A stretch of DNA of 64,000 bases from assembly GCA_017483605.1 (NCBI GenBank), contig JAFUWG010000018.1:1-64000 (forward strand), in the 5' to 3' direction. Positions 8,373 to 16,392 of this stretch are shown piece by piece. The stretch comes from Bacteroidaceae bacterium. GTDB lineage: Bacteria; Bacteroidota; Bacteroidia; Bacteroidales; Bacteroidaceae. The position numbers and the translations under genes are program-made. The notes under the pieces were generated by a model, which searched no databases, had not been told where the DNA came from, and worked only from the letters and a program-made list of their open reading frames with translations. Each line of letters begins with the position of its first letter. The first letter of the stretch is position 1.

Positions 8373-10541
8373 TTACCACTTATCCACCCATCGAATCACG
8401 GGTATCCCCTCGCTGCTAAACTCGATGGGAAGCCAGAGGTGGAGACTCTGCGAGAGGTGCTTGGGGTTCCAGATGTCTGCCATGAAGATAGGCTTGCCAT
8501 TCATGTTATAAATATATGTGCCTTGAGCACCAAAGGTCTTCTCGGCAGGCATCTTGTGATAACCCGTGGCTTCGCCCACAAACGGAGAGGACAACTGCGT
8601 CCAGGGTCCCCAGATGCTTTCGCTGCGGAACATACGGGCTTCGTTGGGTGCCCAGCCGGTGCAGCCAGAGCAGATGAGCCAGTAGGTGCCATCGTGCTTC
8701 ACGATGCAGGGAGCCTCGTTCTGACCGCCAGGAGCCACCATGTTGTATTTGCCCGTGAAGTCCAGATAGTCGTCCGTCAGTTCGCTGACCAGCAGCGTCA
8801 GGTTCTCCTGCGACGAAGTGATGTGGTATGCCTTGCCGTCATCGTCGATATAGACAGTCATGTCGCGGTTCATTTGTCCGCCTCGGAAGTCTTTCCACAG
8901 GTACATGCCCTTCTTCACCTCGGCTCTCCACTCGTCTGTCCACCAGTCTTTCCACTTGGCGGCATCCGTCTGCTGAGCGGCTTTCTGTGCCTTCTTGTCC
9001 ATGTCGAAAGGCCAGATGCCAGCGTTCACACGGGTGCTGCGGATGTAGCGGAAGGGACCCGTGGGCGACTCGCTCTCGGCAAAGGCGACACGAGCCGCCT
9101 CATAGCCACGACCTTTCAGTTCGAGGTGGAAGAGCATGACGAACTTCTTCGTCTTTTCGTTATACACCACCTTCGGGCGTTCCATGATGCAGCCACGCTC
9201 GATGTCGTGCCCTGCCTCTTCGCTGACAGCCAATGCCACCCCCTCGTTCTTCCATGTCTTCAGGTCTTTGGACGAGTAAACCGACACGCCCACCTCGGTG
9301 GTGAAACCCTCGTAGGGGCGGTTCTCACCATACCAGTAATATGTGTCGCCATACTGAAGGATGTTGCCGCCGTGGGCATTGATGTGTTCGCCGTCAGTGT
9401 CAAACCACAACTGCCCGTTCCGGCTCTCGCTCAAGAAGCCGTCCATAATAGCCGTCGGACGCCCATCCTCCGTGAAAGCCCCCAACTTATACTGCCGTGG
9501 TCGGCACTCAGGTTCCCAGTAGAACACCCCCTTGCAGTGGCCGCCTGTGCGAGTCTTGCTTTCGTAGATGAGTTGGCGAAGTTGGTCACGCCCCTCCTCC
9601 ATCACCTTCGGGTTCTTCTCATCCACCAGATAGCCCGTCTCCGTAATCATCACATCCACCCCGTACTTCTTCGCCACGAGGTTGATGTTTCGGATGCAGT
9701 CAGCGATGGTCTTCTCAGCCGACGGCTCCTTGCCAGCCTCCATGCTCCAGTAAGGGTAGAGCGACATGCCAATCATGTCGAACTTTGCCCCATACTTCAG
9801 CAGCGTGTCGAGGTTGCGGTTGTAGAGGTCGTTGTCGAAGCCGTTGTCGAGGTGGACGATGCAGATGGCATCCGGATAGACCTTTTTCACCGCCTCATAG
9901 CCCGCCTTGAAGAAGCCCGCATATTGTTCGGGATTCTTCTCCAGATGCCCCATGTACTCCACAATTTGAGTGTGTCCGTTCTCGTCCTTCCACTCCCAAC
10001 CCGTCTTGGGGTCCATCTTCACGCTCCATAACATGCCGTTGCTCGTCTCATTGCCCACCTGCACCCACTTCACGTCTATCTGATGGTCTTTCAGATAAGT
10101 CAGCACCTCCACCGTGTGGGCAGCCAGAGCCTCCTTCATCTGCTCGAAAGACAAGCCACGCCACCCCTCGGGAATGTTCTGCTTGCCCGGGTCAGCCCAC
10201 CAGTCGCTGTAGTGGAAGTCAATCATGATGGCTTGCCCCACCGCCTTGGCACGTTTGCACTTCACCAGTACATCCTCCTTGTTGCACCAGTTTCCGTGCT
10301 TCACCGGGTTCACCCACACACGGATGCGTTCAGCGTTGATGCCATAGTCGCCCATCAGCGACATGCACTCCCGCTCCCGTCCTTGCTTGTCGTAGAACTT
10401 ATGCCCGTTCGCCTCCATCTCGGTTAGCCACCCCATGTCGGCACCCAACCAGAAAGGCTCTTTCTCTTGTGCATTCATCGTGGCGGCAGACAGCATCGCT
10501 ACACCGCACAGCCACAGGTTTCTCCATCTTTTGTTTCTCAT
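8373..10541 (-). CDS. GH53 endo-beta-1,4-galactanase fused to a GH43-type exo-galactanase
   Basis: 722 residues from the ATG at 10541, chosen because it begins a clean signal peptide (LWLCGVAMLSAATMNAQ) and clears the upstream gene. Residues about 25-370 are GH53: LGADMGWLTEMEA at the start, acid/base Glu in QVGNETSNG (about 163) and nucleophile Glu in VMITETGYL (about 301). Residues about 372-722 are a five-bladed GH43 domain beginning DTDGEHINAHGGNIL, the opening seen in the arabinogalactan-active GH43_24/34 type. The protein should act outside the cytoplasm on galactan side chains of pectin or arabinogalactan. The two halves would cut internal beta-1,4 links and trim galactose ends. No SusC/SusD pair is adjacent, so it is not in a classic PUL here. 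Confidence 0.88.
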   Translation of the reverse strand: MRNKRWRNLWLCGVAMLSAATMNAQEKEPFWLGADMGWLTEMEANGHKFYDKQGRERECMSLMGDYGINAERIRVWVNPVKHGNWCNKEDVLVKCKRAKAVGQAIMIDFHYSDWWADPGKQNIPEGWRGLSFEQMKEALAAHTVEVLTYLKDHQIDVKWVQVGNETSNGMLWSVKMDPKTGWEWKDENGHTQIVEYMGHLEKNPEQYAGFFKAGYEAVKKVYPDAICIVHLDNGFDNDLYNRNLDTLLKYGAKFDMIGMSLYPYWSMEAGKEPSAEKTIADCIRNINLVAKKYGVDVMITETGYLVDEKNPKVMEEGRDQLRQLIYESKTRTGGHCKGVFYWEPECRPRQYKLGAFTEDGRPTAIMDGFLSESRNGQLWFDTDGEHINAHGGNILQYGDTYYWYGENRPYEGFTTEVGVSVYSSKDLKTWKNEGVALAVSEEAGHDIERGCIMERPKVVYNEKTKKFVMLFHLELKGRGYEAARVAFAESESPTGPFRYIRSTRVNAGIWPFDMDKKAQKAAQQTDAAKWKDWWTDEWRAEVKKGMYLWKDFRGGQMNRDMTVYIDDDGKAYHITSSQENLTLLVSELTDDYLDFTGKYNMVAPGGQNEAPCIVKHDGTYWLICSGCTGWAPNEARMFRSESIWGPWTQLSSPFVGEATGYHKMPAEKTFGAQGTYIYNMNGKPIFMADIWNPKHLSQSLHLWLPIEFSSEGIPVIRWVDKW

Positions 10542-10555
10542 GGCAGTTCCGTTTT

Positions 10556-10861
10556 TTAGATGACAAAATCCAGACAAGACCGCTGCACCGTGTAGGGACG
10601 CACCTTCGAGTTCGCCACTGCCACGTGCTCAGGGTGAACCGCATAGCCCTTCAGAGCCGCTTCCGACTCCAGCGTGCTGTCCAGCATCACGTCCGCATTC
10701 GACGATGCCAGACGTCCGTCGATGTTCACCTTCACGTCAATCAGTCCAGGCACCTTGCCCACCAGTCCTTCCAGACCAGCCTTGATGCCTTTCTTCACGT
10801 CGTTTTTCTCCTTCTCCGAGAGTTCTGGATTCAAAGTCCAGAGGATAATGTGTTTAACCAT
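10556..10861 (-). CDS. Dabb (stress-responsive alpha/beta-barrel) family protein
   Basis: 101 residues matching the ferredoxin-like dimeric alpha-beta barrel (Dabb) family throughout: MVKHIILWTL, a central GLEGLVGKVPGL helix, the DVMLDSTLESEAALKGYAVH segment and the closing HPEHVAVANSKVRPY stretch. Members dimerise in the cytoplasm; most have no known activity. The stop is 15 bp before the galactanase ATG, suggesting one transcript, though the functional link is unclear. Confidence 0.85.
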   Translation of the reverse strand: MVKHIILWTLNPELSEKEKNDVKKGIKAGLEGLVGKVPGLIDVKVNIDGRLASSNADVMLDSTLESEAALKGYAVHPEHVAVANSKVRPYTVQRSCLDFVI

Positions 10862-10934
10862 CGTTCTCCAATTATTTTAATTATTCTTCATTCTTCACTT
10901 TTCCCTTTCATTGCGGCAGCAAATTCTTCACTTT

Positions 10935-11840
10935 TCACTTCTCCTTTTTCACTTTCATCGTGATAGACCTGATGCCCATCGCAGGGAAGAAAAATTCATA
11001 GCGAACCCTGTCAAACTTGCGGCTCTGCATCATGTTGACCATTTCCCCGATTTCATCCTCCGATAGTTTCCGCAGATCCATGAGGTCTTGTCCTTCGTCC
11101 TGTTTCATCACCATGCTTTCAGGGTAGTTGCAAAGCACATAATCCCCCTCATCCGACAGTTTCACCTTGTCCAGTTCCGCCTCCGACCAACAGTGGATTT
11201 CACCTGCGAGCGGATAGGCGATGCAACCATCCATCATCACGCCCAGTTCCAGCCTTTCCTTGAATTCGCCATTGATTTCGGGCGTAGAGAAGCAGACCAC
11301 CAGGTTCTTGTACTTACCCTCCTTCATGACCCGTTGACAGGATTCCATGTATTCCGTGTCGAGTTCAAATTCCTCCGCCATGTCAATCGTGTAGGGTTCA
11401 GGGCTGATGTCGCTGGTCTGGTCTTTCAGGATGAAACCCTCCTCAATGTCATCTGTATAGTTGAGCAGATTCACCTTGTAGAAGTCGCCCTCCTCACCCG
11501 TCACGGCATAGAGGTCGCCAGCCCAAGCCATGCATTCGTTCGACCTGTAGCCGTCAGCCACCGCCTTGTCCGACCACTGATACTGCTCACCCCAGTCTTC
11601 CTCCTCCATCCAGCGGCACAGCGTCGGGCTCTCCTTGTCCGCCTTCCGATAGATGGGCGTGCCCTCATCCGCATTCACTACCACAAATTTCTCCACCACA
11701 GGCTTCTGGATGGCGAACAGACCACCAGCCTTCGCTTCCGCCTCCGTCTCCGTCTGGGCAGCCACAGGTTTCGCATTCGTGCAATTCACTAACAGCAGGG
11801 GCATCAACATCCCTGCCAGCCAAAAAGATAATTTCTTCAT
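10935..11840 (-). CDS. Hypothetical lipoprotein, paralog 1
   Basis: 301 residues from the ATG at 11840. The lipobox LLLVNC predicts export and lipid attachment. The body aligns along its length with the next gene: both have IQKPV(V/F)EKFVVV near residue 45, a CRWMEEE/CCWIEDI block, AVxGEEGDFY, EPYT, KYKNLV and a final LSEDEIG/LSEEQIG. The EKFVVVNADEGTPIYRKAD start resembles an SH3b-like domain, which is only a guess. Function is unknown. The gap to the paralog is 73 bp, so the two are probably in one transcript. Confidence 0.75.
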   Translation of the reverse strand: MKKLSFWLAGMLMPLLLVNCTNAKPVAAQTETEAEAKAGGLFAIQKPVVEKFVVVNADEGTPIYRKADKESPTLCRWMEEEDWGEQYQWSDKAVADGYRSNECMAWAGDLYAVTGEEGDFYKVNLLNYTDDIEEGFILKDQTSDISPEPYTIDMAEEFELDTEYMESCQRVMKEGKYKNLVVCFSTPEINGEFKERLELGVMMDGCIAYPLAGEIHCWSEAELDKVKLSDEGDYVLCNYPESMVMKQDEGQDLMDLRKLSEDEIGEMVNMMQSRKFDRVRYEFFFPAMGIRSITMKVKKEK

Positions 11841-11913
11841 TGTTCCAAAAAGTGTTATGATGATAGATTCCGTTTCGTTCTTAGCCAATGGCGATTAGCC
11901 GTCGCCCGAGAGG

Positions 11914-12789
11914 TCATTTTTTCACCGTGAACGACGTAACGCCATAGTCGGGGGTATAGTAGTCGTAACGCACCCAGTCAAACGCTTGACCCATCAGCGC
12001 TTCGCAGATTACCCCAATCTGCTCTTCCGACAGATTCTTCAGGTCAACCGTCTCTCCAAACCCCTCAGACGCAGGGCGATTTCTCAGATTCTTGGGGAAG
12101 AAAAAGCCGATGTAATTCTCCTCTTTCGACACCTTGATTTTGTCCAGAGTCACATCCACGTCGCATTCGGCTTTGGCACCCACGGGGTAGGCAATGCAGC
12201 CGTCCAGCAAGACACCCAACTCAATCGATTCGCCCCACAGTTCGTCAAAATTGTCTGTCAGCACCAGATTCTTGTATTTCCCATCCTTGATGACCACCGT
12301 TTGGTGCCACGCGACCGCCTCAGCCACCTCGGCGGTGTAAGGCTCCGTAGTGATGTCGCCCACCACATCCTTTGGCAGATAGGCAGCCTCGATGTCGCCA
12401 TAGTCGCCCAGGGTGCTGACCCGATAGAAGTCACCTTCTTCGCCCAGCACAGCCAAGATACGACCTTCCCATGTCACGCAGTCATCCGAAACGTAGCCTT
12501 CTGCCACCTTTTCGTTCGACCAGTGGTACTGCACATCTGCCATGTCCGACTCGATGTCTTCTATCCAGCAGCACAGCGTAGGACTGTTCTTGTCAGCCTT
12601 CTGGTAGAAGAGCGACTCATGCCCTTCCGTCACCACCACAAATTTCTCAAACACAGGCTTCTGAATGCCGAGCAGATTCTCTTCCTCTGCCGGTTCTGAC
12701 TCTTGAGCGGCAGTCGTCTTTGCATTCGTGCAACTCATAAACAGCATGGACATCCACATCCCTGCCAACACAAAAAATAGTTTTTTCAT
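11914..12789 (-). CDS. Hypothetical lipoprotein, paralog 2
   Basis: 291 residues from the ATG at 12789. The lipobox is LFMSC, and an acidic linker (ESEPAEEEN) follows. It is the sister of the downstream lipoprotein (shared blocks listed there), so the pair is a tandem duplication that has diverged well below identity. A good Bacteroidetes promoter (12857-12887) lies upstream. Function is unknown; both are predicted to sit in the outer membrane or its periplasmic face. Confidence 0.75.
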   Translation of the reverse strand: MKKLFFVLAGMWMSMLFMSCTNAKTTAAQESEPAEEENLLGIQKPVFEKFVVVTEGHESLFYQKADKNSPTLCCWIEDIESDMADVQYHWSNEKVAEGYVSDDCVTWEGRILAVLGEEGDFYRVSTLGDYGDIEAAYLPKDVVGDITTEPYTAEVAEAVAWHQTVVIKDGKYKNLVLTDNFDELWGESIELGVLLDGCIAYPVGAKAECDVDVTLDKIKVSKEENYIGFFFPKNLRNRPASEGFGETVDLKNLSEEQIGVICEALMGQAFDWVRYDYYTPDYGVTSFTVKK

Positions 12790-12856
12790 TGTTCCAATAG
12801 GTTTTATAGGGGTTAATAAATACTTCTCTGGACGAGGGTCCTCAACAAATTCGCCA

Positions 12857-12887
12857 CAAAGATACAACAAATAACCTATCGAACAAA
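12857..12887 (-). promoter_or_regulatory. TTTG-N19-TATCTTTG promoter for the lipoprotein pair
   Basis: Minus strand: -7 box TATCTTTG at 12857-12864 and TTTG at 12884-12887, 19 bases apart, an exact fit to the Bacteroidetes housekeeping promoter. Confidence 0.7.
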
Positions 12888-12971
12888 ACAAATTCGCCCG
12901 TTTTTTGTGTTTTGCCCGATAAGAAAAAGGTCAAACAGACGTACCCCCGACCTGCTTTTGCCGCAGACGTT

Positions 12972-13080
12972 CTTAAAACTAAACTTAGATTTTATAAAAT
13001 TCAACTTAAATTTTATAAAATTGAACTTAAATTTATATAAATCTAACTTGAATTTTATAAAATCTAAGTTTAGTTTTAAG
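12972..13080. repeat. 21-bp AT-rich minisatellite closed by a perfect 33-bp inverted repeat
   Basis: Four full 21-bp units start at 12982, 13003, 13024 and 13045 (consensus AACTTAAATTTTATAAAATT plus one base) and a partial fifth at 13066. The ends 12972-13004 and 13048-13080 are exact inverted complements over 33 bp, leaving 43 bp between them. It can extrude a long cruciform or form a long hairpin RNA. Confidence 0.9.
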
Positions 13081-13212
13081 GCCCCTTGCGGCAAACGAGG
13101 GTTGGAGACGCCCGCAGAGGCTCATTGAGGGAAGCGAGGGGTGTACTTTCATAAAAATGATGCAAGTCGCATAAAACTTGCCAAATCTTTCGTTTGTTCT
13201 CGATTTTTTCCG

Positions 13213-13220
13213 TAATTTTG
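13213..13220 (+). promoter_or_regulatory. TAATTTTG -7 box for the PanE-HAD gene
   Basis: TAATTTTG lies 21 bases before the ATG at 13242. A TTTG lies upstream at shorter than usual spacing. Confidence 0.5.
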
Positions 13221-13241
13221 TCGTCAAATTCAGTTTGCGTT

Positions 13242-14834
13242 ATGAAATATGGTGTAATCGGGACGGGTGCCATCGGTGGATACTATGGTGGCAAGTTGGC
13301 TCATGTGGGGAAGGAAGTGCATTTCCTTTTTCACCGCGACTTCGAGTACGTGAGGGAGCATGGGTTGCAGGTGGATTCGTGCGACGGCAGTTTCCATCTG
13401 GACAATGTGCGAGCCTACGGACGTGTGGAGGAGATGCCGAAGTGTGACGTGGTGCTGGTGGGATTGAAGTCGGTGAATAACCATCTGCTCAAGGGGCTGC
13501 TGCCGCCGCTGCTGAAGGAGGGGACGCTGGTGGTGCTGATTCAGAACGGCATTGGGCTGGAGGAGGATGTGCAGGAGATGTTTCCCGAGGTTGCCTTGGC
13601 GGCAGGGTTGGCATTCATCTGCAGTGCCAAGACGGAGCCAGGACGAGTGAACCATCAGTGCTACGGATATATCAACATCGGCAACTACTCGTGCCGGAAT
13701 CAGGGGCTGATTGACCAAGTGGTGGCAGATTTCCGCGAGGCGGGTGTGGATGCCAACGAGGTGGAATATCGAGAGGCACGGTGGAAGAAAGCCGTGTGGA
13801 ACATGCCGTTCAACGGGATGACGGTGGCATTGAACACGCAGACAGACCTCCTGCTGCAGAACCCCCATACGCTGCAACTCATCAAAGACCAGATGATGGA
13901 AGTGGTGAGGGCGGCACAGGCATGTGGTGTGGAGAACATCGACGAGGCGTTTGCCGACAAGATGATTGACAACACCATCCACATGACCCCTTACTCGCCC
14001 AGCATGAAACTGGACTACGACTTCGGTCGCCCGATGGAGATTGAGTATCTCTACACTCGCCCCATCAAGGAGGCACGAAAGGCGGGCTACCGCATGGCAA
14101 AACTGGAGATGCTGGAGCAGGAACTGAGATTCCTTGCCCCCCAGCCACACCCCTTTCGGGGGCTCATCTTCGATTTGGACGGCACGCTGATGAACACGCT
14201 GGAGGATTTACATGCCAGCGTGTGCTATGCCTTGGAGCAGGCAGGCTTGCCGCTGCCTACGAAGACGGACACTCGCCGCTATCTGGGCAATGGCATCAAG
14301 AACCTGATTTTCAGCAGTGTGAGCCATTTGTGCCCTGCTGCCGACGAGGCACTGAAGGAGCGGGTGCTGGACACGTTCCGAGCGTACTATGTGCAACACT
14401 CGATGGACAAGACGGCACCCTACGAGGGCATTTTGCCGATGCTTGCCGAGTGCAAGCGGAGGGGCTATGCCACAGCCATTGTGAGCAACAAGTTAGACCC
14501 TGCGGTGAAAGATTTGCATCGGGCGTTTTTCGCGGATGTCATTGAGGTTGCCATCGGTGAGACGCCAACGGTGAAACGGAAACCGGCTTCCGATATGGTG
14601 AACGAAGCCATCCGTCAACTTTCGGCTCTGCATGGCAGGGAGATTCGGAAAGCGGAATGTGTGTACGTGGGAGATAGCGAAGTCGATTTGCAGACGGCTC
14701 GCAACGCGGGGCTGCCCTGCATCGCTGTGGGGTGGGGATTCAGAGACAAGGCGTGGCTCGTCCAGCAAGGAGCGACCACGATTATCGACCATCCCCAGGA
14801 AATTTTTGAACACCTACTTCATATAACATTCTGA
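13242..14834 (+). CDS. Fusion of ketopantoate-reductase-like and HAD phosphatase domains
   Basis: 530 residues from the ATG at 13242. Residues 1-305 are a PanE/ApbA-type NADP reductase: GTGAIGGYYGGKL dinucleotide motif, catalytic Lys in ARWKKAVWNMPFN, and SMKLDYDFGRPMEIEYL in the C-terminal helical domain. From about 307 a phosphoglycolate-phosphatase-like HAD domain begins: IFDLDGTLMNTLEDL (motif I), IVSNK (motif II), VKRKPASD (motif III Lys) and VYVGDSEVD (motif IV). PanE makes pantoate for CoA; Gph-like HADs remove phosphate from small metabolites. Both active sites look intact and no stop or frameshift lies at the junction. Whether the reductase uses ketopantoate or another 2-oxo acid cannot be told, since the PanE family is broad. 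Confidence 0.85.
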   Translation: MKYGVIGTGAIGGYYGGKLAHVGKEVHFLFHRDFEYVREHGLQVDSCDGSFHLDNVRAYGRVEEMPKCDVVLVGLKSVNNHLLKGLLPPLLKEGTLVVLIQNGIGLEEDVQEMFPEVALAAGLAFICSAKTEPGRVNHQCYGYINIGNYSCRNQGLIDQVVADFREAGVDANEVEYREARWKKAVWNMPFNGMTVALNTQTDLLLQNPHTLQLIKDQMMEVVRAAQACGVENIDEAFADKMIDNTIHMTPYSPSMKLDYDFGRPMEIEYLYTRPIKEARKAGYRMAKLEMLEQELRFLAPQPHPFRGLIFDLDGTLMNTLEDLHASVCYALEQAGLPLPTKTDTRRYLGNGIKNLIFSSVSHLCPAADEALKERVLDTFRAYYVQHSMDKTAPYEGILPMLAECKRRGYATAIVSNKLDPAVKDLHRAFFADVIEVAIGETPTVKRKPASDMVNEAIRQLSALHGREIRKAECVYVGDSEVDLQTARNAGLPCIAVGWGFRDKAWLVQQGATTIIDHPQEIFEHLLHITF

Positions 14835-14835
14835 A

Positions 14836-15000
14836 GTAGTTAAGTAGTCAGAAGTTAAGTAGTTAAGCCGATACTCTGGCTGATGAGTGTACCATCGTGT
14901 ATGGTAATGGCTTAACTCCTGAGCGTAGCGATAACTACTTAACTCCTTAACTACAAAAAAATAGAACTTAAAAACCCAAAAACTCAAAAAACACATCAAT
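14836..15000. repeat. Inverted TTAAGTAG repeats and AACTYAAA octamers before purD
   Basis: The left side has GTAGTTAAGTAG-like copies at about 14838 and 14858; the complementary CTACTTAACTCC/TTAACTAC copies lie at about 14933-14953. The last part has three octamers AACTTAAA, AACCCAAA and AACTCAAA (14965-14988) just before the purD ATG at 15001. Confidence 0.6.
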
Positions 15001-16299
15001 ATGAAATTACTATTGCTTGGAAGTGGCGGCAGAGAGCACGCCTTGGCTTGGAAGATTGCCCAAAGCCCAAAGATTGAGAAGTTGTATATCGCTCCGGGAA
15101 ATGCGGGCACAGCCAATGTGGGCGAAAACGTGCCCCTGAAGGCGGATGATTTCGTGGGTATCAAGGAGTTTGTGCTGACTCACGGCGTGGAGATGGTGGT
15201 GGTAGGTCCCGAAGACCCGCTGGTGAAGGGTGTGTACGACTTCTTCAAGCAGGACGAGCAACTGAAGCATGTTCCCGTGATAGGTCCGAGCAAGGCGGGT
15301 GCCGTGCTGGAAGGCAGCAAGGATTTTGCCAAGGGATTCATGCAGCGTCATGGCATCCCCACGGCGGCTTACCGCTCCTTCAACGGAACCAACATTGCCG
15401 ATGGAATCGCCTTTTTGGAGAGTTTGCAACCACCATACGTGCTGAAGGCAGATGGCCTTTGTGCAGGCAAGGGTGTGCTGATTGTGCCGACGTTGGAAGA
15501 GGCCAAGCAGGAGTTTCGAGGAATGCTCGACGGCATGTTTGGCGAGGCGAGTGCCACGGTGGTGGTGGAAGAGTTCTTGTCGGGCATCGAGTGCTCCGTC
15601 TTCGTGCTGACCGATGGCAAGCACTATAAGATTCTGCCCGAAGCCAAAGACTACAAGCGGATTGGCGAGGGCGACACAGGCTTGAACACAGGCGGAATGG
15701 GCAGTGTGTCTCCTGTGCCGTTTGCCGACAAGGAGTGGATGCAGAAAGTGGAAGACCGCATCGTGCGTCCCACGGTAGAAGGACTTGCCGCCGAGGGCAT
15801 CGACTACAAGGGTTTTATCTTCTTTGGACTCATCAAGGTGGACTGCGACTATGCCTACGCCAAGGCTGGCGATCCCGTGGTGATTGAGTACAACGTCCGC
15901 ATGGGCGACCCCGAGACGGAAACGGTCATGCTGCGTATCAAGAGCGACCTCGTCAGCCTGCTCGAAGGGGTGGCAGCGGGCAACCTCGACACCAAGCCCC
16001 TCGAGTTTGACCCCCGTGCTGCCGTGTGCGTCATGATGGTCAGCGGTGGCTACCCACAGGCATACAAGAAGGGTTTCCCCATCACGGGCATTGACCAAGT
16101 GCAAGGTTCTGTAGTGTTCCATGCTGGCACCGCCGAGAAAGAAGGCGACATCGTCACCGCAGGTGGTCGAGTCATCGCCGTCAGTTCCTATGGTGCCACC
16201 CAGAGCGAAGCCCTCATCAAGTCTTTCACCGAGGCGGGGAAGATTCACTTTGAAGGCAAGTATTTCAGACGGGACATCGGACAGGATTTGCTGAAATAA
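15001..16299 (+). CDS. purD: Phosphoribosylamine-glycine ligase
   Basis: GAR synthetase, the second step of purine biosynthesis: joins glycine to phosphoribosylamine using ATP. 432 residues, the usual length. The N-terminus has [15 protein letters not shown], followed by APGNAG; the ATP-grasp core has [11 protein letters not shown] and [10 protein letters not shown], and [12 protein letters not shown] and [12 protein letters not shown] are the diagnostic active-site segments. It is a single gene facing the PBP4-type gene, with a long palindrome between them. Confidence 0.97.
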   Translation: MKLLLLGSGGREHALAWKIAQSPKIEKLYIAPGNAGTANVGENVPLKADDFVGIKEFVLTHGVEMVVVGPEDPLVKGVYDFFKQDEQLKHVPVIGPSKAGAVLEGSKDFAKGFMQRHGIPTAAYRSFNGTNIADGIAFLESLQPPYVLKADGLCAGKGVLIVPTLEEAKQEFRGMLDGMFGEASATVVVEEFLSGIECSVFVLTDGKHYKILPEAKDYKRIGEGDTGLNTGGMGSVSPVPFADKEWMQKVEDRIVRPTVEGLAAEGIDYKGFIFFGLIKVDCDYAYAKAGDPVVIEYNVRMGDPETETVMLRIKSDLVSLLEGVAAGNLDTKPLEFDPRAAVCVMMVSGGYPQAYKKGFPITGIDQVQGSVVFHAGTAEKEGDIVTAGGRVIAVSSYGATQSEALIKSFTEAGKIHFEGKYFRRDIGQDLLK

Positions 16300-16312
16300 A
16301 GACGCTTCAATA

Positions 16313-16357
16313 ACCATCGGAGGGGCACGTCATCCTGTGACGTGCCCCTCCGATGGT
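16313..16357. terminator. Perfect 20-bp palindrome between convergent purD and dacB
   Basis: Arms 16313-16332 and 16338-16357 are exact inverted complements around the 5-nt loop TCCTG. It lies between two convergent stops and probably ends both transcripts, though neither side has a strong T run. Confidence 0.6.
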
Positions 16358-16392
16358 GTCTTGAGAATGTTGTATAGGAAAAAAGGTGTGTG

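Larger units (their letters stand above)
12790..13241. other. 452-bp divergent intergenic region with a minisatellite
   Basis: Holds the minus-strand promoter for the lipoprotein pair, the 21-bp tandem repeat at 12972-13080 and the plus-strand promoter of the PanE-HAD gene. Small open frames through the repeat on both strands come from the 21-bp (7-codon) period and are not called as genes. Confidence 0.7.

Noticed and set aside
7902-10031. 709-codon plus-strand open frame over the TPR/HTH and GH53-GH43 genes
   Set aside because: It crosses two well-supported minus-strand genes and shows no domain.
12982-13080. CRISPR-like array
   Set aside because: Units are contiguous 21-mers without unique spacers and there are no cas genes.
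12876-13128. Small Lys/Phe/Asn-rich frames on both strands of the minisatellite
   Set aside because: They only reflect the 21-bp period; no start context, family or conserved ends.
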